Of a DNA stretch of 64,000 bases, positions 63,856 to 64,000 are shown in pieces. The DNA comes from Saccharomyces paradoxus (Eukaryota > Ascomycota > Saccharomycetes > Saccharomycetales > Saccharomycetaceae), in NCBI RefSeq assembly GCF_002079055.1, contig NC_047490.1:1413989-1477988 (forward strand), given 5' to 3'. The notes under the pieces were generated by a model that saw only the letters and a list, made by a program, of their open reading frames with translations, was not told the DNA's origin and searched no databases. The translations under genes and the position numbers were made by a program. How positions within the stretch are numbered: position 1 is the stretch's first letter; every line of letters begins with the position of its first letter.

Positions 63856-64000
63856 TGTGGGTGTGGTGTGTGGGTGTGGGTGTGGTGTGGTGTGGGTGTG
63901 GGTGTGGTGTGGTATGGTGTGTGTGGGTGTGGTGTGTGGTGTGGTGTGTGTGGGTGTGGGTGTGGTGTGGGTGTGGTGTGTGGGTGTGGTGTGGGTGTGG
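63856..64000 (+). repeat. Telomeric TG1-3 repeats
   Basis: 145 bp of irregular (TG)1-6TG2-3 DNA running to the window end, the G-strand 5' to 3' as expected at a right chromosome end. Rap1 and Cdc13 bind it. It joins the X repeats directly, with no Y' element. Confidence 0.98.

Noticed and set aside
63856-64000. TG-rich end as a microsatellite or coding repeat
   Set aside because: Irregular TG1-3 pattern at a chromosome end after X and STR elements is telomeric DNA.

Overview
The window is the right end of a yeast chromosome and ends in a telomere. Gene order and protein sequences match the right arm of Saccharomyces cerevisiae chromosome IV, from GMC1 (YDR506C) to YDR541C. It is not the S. 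cerevisiae reference. Many proteins carry scattered substitutions against the versions I remember (for example PAD1 N-terminus, FPR2, HSP31, YDR541C), while SMT3 looks unchanged. I infer a sister species of the Saccharomyces group (S. paradoxus, S. mikatae or S. jurei are the obvious candidates) and cannot choose between them by eye. Start codons given here are ATG codons that match known protein starts. Several reading frames open further upstream only through non-ATG codons.

Layout. 1-1480: 5' part of GMC1 (runs off the left edge). 1641-1753: intron-containing tRNA-Leu(CAA). 1844-8052: a full-length Ty1 retrotransposon with apparently identical LTRs and a GTAAT target duplication, nested inside an older delta LTR of opposite orientation. 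8276-20781: GIN4, GNP1, SMT3, SDH7, EMI1 (apparently frameshifted), GRX2, YDR514C, SLF1. 20981-29428: EMI2, GRH1, EUG1, FPR2, URC2. 29809-35825: the sporulation genes SPS2 and SPS1, then AGE1 and the small secreted protein YDR524C-B. 36618-46560: SNA2, RBA50, a probable snR84 locus, HLR1, QCR7, APA2, CAB1 (C-terminus shortened by a stop codon), KRE28. 47330-50619: HSP31 and the repeat-rich mannoprotein FIT1. 53501-59096: STL1, PAD1, FDC1. 59714-60084: a solo Ty4-type (tau) LTR with a perfect ATAAG duplication. 60625-61659: the reductase YDR541C. 61660-64000: a gene-poor subtelomere with one coding relic, a core X element with an ARS consensus, short subtelomeric repeats (TTAGGG/TTAGTG) and TG1-3 telomeric DNA. 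There is no Y' element.

How genes relate. This is ordinary eukaryotic one-gene-one-promoter organisation, but neighbours share themes. GRH1, EUG1 and FPR2 serve the early secretory pathway. SPS2 and SPS1 are both sporulation genes. PAD1 makes the prenylated flavin that FDC1 needs, so the pair is a two-gene phenylacrylic-acid decarboxylation unit next to the subtelomere. FIT1 has three Aft1-type iron-response cores upstream.

Most notable: nested Ty1/delta; solo tau LTR away from any visible tRNA gene; EMI1 frameshift; CAB1 stop gain; apparent absence of IRC4 and PAU10; an unidentified 56-codon relic near the X element; and a complete DEDDh nuclease-type motif set in YDR514C. I found no convincing wholly new biological system.
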